NCBI GenBank assembly: GCA_030705665.1
Contig: JAUZQA010000151.1
Coordinates: 1-8,656, forward strand
Reading direction: 5' to 3'
DNA from: Bacillota bacterium
GTDB lineage: Bacteria > Bacillota > Bacilli > Bacillales_B > DSM-18226
Length of the DNA stretch: 8,656 bases
The notes under the pieces: generated by a model
Databases searched by the model: none
The model's input: only the letters and a program-made list of their open reading frames with translations
Told to the model about the DNA's origin: nothing
Part shown: piece by piece, positions 6,973-8,656 of the stretch
Position numbering within the stretch: position 1 is the stretch's first letter
How the letters are laid out: every line of letters starts with the position of its first letter
Made by a program: the position numbers and the translations under genes

Positions 6973-7109
6973 TACTTTTCTCTTTAATAATTAAACGCTT
7001 TTAAGTGTTAAAGTATTTATATGCGTATTTAATTGAAAAAGTTCATTATATTTATTATATTTTAGATTAATTTCTCTTTCCATTTTAAACCATTAATCTT
7101 TCATATTTT

Positions 7110-7442
7110 TTAGTTATTTACACTAGAAGCCCCAGCTAATGAATCTTTCGTAATCTGCCAATGTGAAGCGTTCCAAACAGCATTTTTCTTAGAAAATAAA
7201 ATAGCCTGCGGGGACTCATGTTTAATTTTGAATCGGTCAGCAATTTCATTTGATAATGAACGCGCTTCCTGTACAGCAAGGAAATAGGCTGGCACCTCTG
7301 ATTGTCCTTCTGAAAATTCTTGATATTGGTTATATGCAGCCTGGCTGATTGGGCATGTTAAACTATGCTTTAATAAAAAAAACTTATTTTCTTTTTGCAG
7401 TACTTCATCAAACTGTTCAGCAGTAACAATTTTTTGTAACAT
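7110..7442 (-). CDS. ytxJ: YtxJ/BrxC, monothiol bacilliredoxin (DUF2847), general stress protein
   Basis: This is a small thioredoxin-fold protein of 110 residues. The single cysteine C30 lies in the TCPIS motif that replaces the CxxC of thioredoxins, within FFLLKHSLTCPISQAAY. The family is linked to removal of bacillithiol from S-bacillithiolated proteins during oxidative stress, a role inferred here from homology. It is probably cytoplasmic, with no signal peptide or membrane segment. The ATG at 7442 is chosen because GGAGGT (7451-7456) lies 8 nt upstream. A longer in-frame start at 7478 would lie inside the intercistronic hairpin and has no ribosome site. It is last in ytxGHJ, 85 nt after ytxH, with two hairpins between that may lower its expression. 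Confidence 0.9.
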   Translation of the reverse strand: MLQKIVTAEQFDEVLQKENKFFLLKHSLTCPISQAAYNQYQEFSEGQSEVPAYFLAVQEARSLSNEIADRFKIKHESPQAILFSKKNAVWNASHWQITKDSLAGASSVNN

Positions 7443-7464
7443 TTCTATATACCTCCAAAAAAGT

Positions 7465-7495
7465 AATGGTGAAGTCATTTTAACACTTCACCATT
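7465..7495 (-). terminator. Intercistronic hairpin between ytxH and ytxJ (possible attenuator)
   Basis: An 11-bp perfect stem (AATGGTGAAGT 7465-7475, ACTTCACCATT 7485-7495) has a 9-nt loop. On the minus strand it is followed by ACTTTTTT, directly before the ytxJ ribosome site GGAGGT. It resembles a leaky intrinsic terminator or a 3'-end stabiliser for the ytxGH message. Confidence 0.6.
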
Positions 7496-7507
7496 TTGTT
7501 AACAAAT

Positions 7508-7526
7508 AATCAGTTTTTGACTGATT
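7508..7526 (-). other. Second hairpin just after the ytxH stop
   Basis: A 7-bp stem (AATCAGT 7508-7514, ACTGATT 7520-7526) with a 5-nt loop starts 1 nt past the ytxH stop and is followed on the minus strand by TATTTGTT. The stem is AT-rich, so it is a weak terminator or an RNA-stability element at best. Confidence 0.35.
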
Positions 7527-7527
7527 G

Positions 7528-8040
7528 TTATTTTATTGAATTTTCAGCTTCGTCAAATGCCCTCTGTGCTTCTTCGAGCTTTTTCATGATATCTGTTTCT
7601 TGATCTGCAGATGTATTAACATCGTCTTTTTGTGTATTTATCTTGCTTGCAGTATTATTAATTGGAATATAGCTCGTTTCACTTTCTTCTTGCTCGTCAA
7701 TTGAATCAGAGGATAATCCCTTCGCTTTATTAACAATCTCCTTTGATTGCTGAACTACAGCTTTGGAAAGCAGAACTGTCTTTTCCTTTGTAGCTGCGGC
7801 TAAACCATTACTTTTTTCAAAAACATCATCGCTCAATTGTGTCGTTTTTTCTAATAAATTGTTCATTTGATTATTAAGACCATTTCGGATTTCCTTACCT
7901 GCCTTGGGAGCCAGCAGCAAGGCAGCGGCAGCCCCAACCACACCGCCAATTACGGCACCAGTGATAAAATTTTTAGATGTATGGTTCTCTTTATTCCTAT
8001 TTTGGCTATTTTCCCTTGTTTCATTTTCTTTACTAGTCAT
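7528..8040 (-). CDS. ytxH: YtxH-like general stress protein
   Basis: The protein has 170 residues. After a polar N-terminus (1-23, rich in N, E and K) comes the hallmark YtxH segment GAVIGGVVGAAAALLLAPKAGKEIR (28-52 region): a glycine/alanine-rich membrane helix at about 25-45, then APKAGKEIR. The remainder is charged, predicted helical or low-complexity, and ends in an amphipathic stretch (KKLEEAQRAFDEAEN). The biochemical function is unknown, and family members occur in stress-induced operons. The ATG at 8040 follows AAGGAGG (8049-8055) at 8 nt. ytxG ends 24 nt upstream, indicating one transcript. Confidence 0.9.
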   Translation of the reverse strand: MTSKENETRENSQNRNKENHTSKNFITGAVIGGVVGAAAALLLAPKAGKEIRNGLNNQMNNLLEKTTQLSDDVFEKSNGLAAATKEKTVLLSKAVVQQSKEIVNKAKGLSSDSIDEQEESETSYIPINNTASKINTQKDDVNTSADQETDIMKKLEEAQRAFDEAENSIK

Positions 8041-8064
8041 AAAAAAGCCCTCCTTTTATTTATT

Positions 8065-8541
8065 TTATCTTTCTATATCCTTCTGTCTTTCTTTAATAAG
8101 GTTTTCACGTTTTGTATTTAAAGCCTTTTCTTGCTTTTTGCTTTTCCATTTATCCTTTAGTTCAAGGAATACATTGCTCCATTGGATTACCTGGGAAACT
8201 TTTTCTTTGTTTCCTTCCACCTGCTTGTCAACGGCATTTGTAATGCTTTGCAATGTTTGATTAAAATGAATGACTGTAGTACCAACATCCTTAACTGCAT
8301 CCACAACACTATTTAAACTTTCTGATTTTCGCTGCAGGTCATCAGCAAGATGGTTTGTTTTTTGCAAAAGTGCTGTAGTTTCAGTGGTAACCCCTTCAAT
8401 TTGTTTTTCCAATCCACCTAGTGTCTTTGTTACCGTTTCTAAGGAAACCCGGACTGAATTTAACGTTTTTGATATGTACATTACTAAAATAAAAAATGCT
8501 ATAGCAATAAAAGCTACACTTAAATATAGAATGATGATCAA
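8065..8541 (-). CDS. ytxG: YtxG-like membrane-anchored general stress protein (DUF948)
   Basis: With the TTG start the protein has 158 residues. One N-terminal transmembrane helix (about residues 2-23, IIILYLSVAFIAIAFF...) is followed by a long helical, coiled-coil-prone DUF948 region (about 25-115) rich in T, L, V and Q, and a basic tail (KSKKQ...KERQKDIER). Function is unknown. It is the first gene of ytxGHJ, the csb40 general stress operon in B. subtilis. I chose TTG at 8541 over GTG at 8550 because the GTG lies inside the GGAGGTG ribosome site itself. Sequences resembling sigma-H and sigma-B promoters lie upstream. Confidence 0.88.
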   Translation of the reverse strand: MIIILYLSVAFIAIAFFILVMYISKTLNSVRVSLETVTKTLGGLEKQIEGVTTETTALLQKTNHLADDLQRKSESLNSVVDAVKDVGTTVIHFNQTLQSITNAVDKQVEGNKEKVSQVIQWSNVFLELKDKWKSKKQEKALNTKRENLIKERQKDIER

Positions 8542-8547
8542 GTAGTG

Positions 8548-8554
8548 CACCTCC
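8548..8554 (-). promoter_or_regulatory. Ribosome binding site deciding the ytxG start
   Basis: GGAGGTG is 6 nt before TTG (8539-8541). Its last three bases form an in-frame GTG that would have no usable upstream ribosome site, so initiation is best placed at the TTG. Confidence 0.75.
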
Positions 8555-8574
8555 GAATATTCTATCTCTATCTA

Positions 8575-8599
8575 TTACCTTTATAATTCAAATATAAAC
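8575..8599 (-). promoter_or_regulatory. Sigma-B-like promoter of ytxGHJ
   Basis: On the minus strand GTTTAT (8594-8599, 5 of 6 to GTTTAA) and AGGTAA (8575-8580, 4 of 6 to GGGTAT) are 13 nt apart. The predicted start is about 25 nt before TTG. The homologous B. subtilis operon is under sigma-B control. Confidence 0.5.
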
Positions 8600-8620
8600 G
8601 ATTTTCCCCACACATTACTA

Positions 8621-8648
8621 GTTCAATAATTGTCTTTTGTTCTCCTGC
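8621..8648 (-). promoter_or_regulatory. Sigma-H-like promoter of ytxGHJ
   Basis: On the minus strand GCAGGAGAA (8640-8648) and ATTGAAC (8621-8627) are 12 nt apart. Each has one deviation from the sigma-H pattern RnAGGAWWW-N11/12-RnnGAAT. It lies upstream of the sigma-B-like promoter, matching the dual sigma-H/sigma-B control known for this operon in B. subtilis. Confidence 0.55.
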
Positions 8649-8656
8649 TTAAAACA

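Larger units (their letters stand above)
6797..7109 (-). other. Intergenic region between ytxJ and aroA (313 bp)
   Basis: This very AT-rich gap holds the aroA promoter (6944-6972), a perfect 10-bp palindrome CTAATATTAG (6929-6938) at the predicted start, and the roughly 140-nt aroA leader. Downstream of the ytxJ stop I see no GC-rich terminator, only a 7-bp inverted repeat (GATTAAT 7065-7071, ATTAATC 7092-7098). Read-through from the stress operon into aroA is therefore possible. No further gene is supported. Confidence 0.6.

Noticed and set aside
6990..7003. cre-like TAAAAGCGTTTAAT (minus strand) upstream of the aroA promoter
   Set aside because: The central AAAGCGTTT looks right, but three fixed positions (G2, C13, A14) are wrong and it lies in AT-rich DNA with no catabolic target.

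Overview
The window looks like a chromosomal segment of a low-GC Gram-positive spore former of the family Bacillaceae, related to but distinct from Bacillus subtilis. All nine genes are recognisable Bacillus housekeeping genes in the order acsA / acuA-acuB-acuC / ccpA / aroA / ytxJ-ytxH-ytxG. AT-rich intergenic DNA, strong AGGAGG-type ribosome binding sites and U-tailed hairpin terminators fit this placement. I see no mobile element, CRISPR array, rRNA or tRNA gene. The region is conserved core chromosome, not an accessory island.

Left part (1-4491): acsA (minus strand) makes AMP-forming acetyl-CoA synthetase. It diverges across about 225 bp from acuABC (plus strand). AcuA is the GNAT acetyltransferase known to silence AcsA by acetylating one lysine. 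AcuC is the zinc hydrolase that reverses this, and AcuB is a CBS-CBS-ACT protein of less certain role. The target lysine is present as K549 of AcsA. The intergenic DNA holds a good sigma-A promoter for acsA, a -10 element for acuA, a 13/15 match to the CodY operator and an inverted repeat midway between the two predicted transcription starts. A well-formed CcpA operator (cre) lies inside acsA codons 3-7. acuC and ccpA converge on one shared bidirectional terminator, whose loop contains the acuC stop codon.

Middle part (4489-6972): ccpA (minus), the carbon catabolite control regulator, follows aroA (minus), the chorismate mutase/DAHP synthase fusion that opens the shikimate pathway. A strong terminator separates them. 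ccpA has a candidate promoter with a perfect 16-bp palindrome over the predicted start. aroA has a clear sigma-A promoter and a leader of about 140 nt. The motP-motS stator genes that follow ccpA in B. subtilis are absent.

Right part (7110-8656): ytxG-ytxH-ytxJ (minus) form a general stress operon of two membrane-anchored proteins and a monothiol bacilliredoxin. Upstream of ytxG are sequences resembling a sigma-H and a sigma-B promoter, the dual control known for this operon in B. subtilis. Two hairpins separate ytxH from ytxJ.

The systems here are largely known. The most interesting residual signals are the ccpA palindrome, the AcuB CBS1 signature loss, the CodY-like and cre sites around acsA/acuA, and the acuC stop/terminator overlap.
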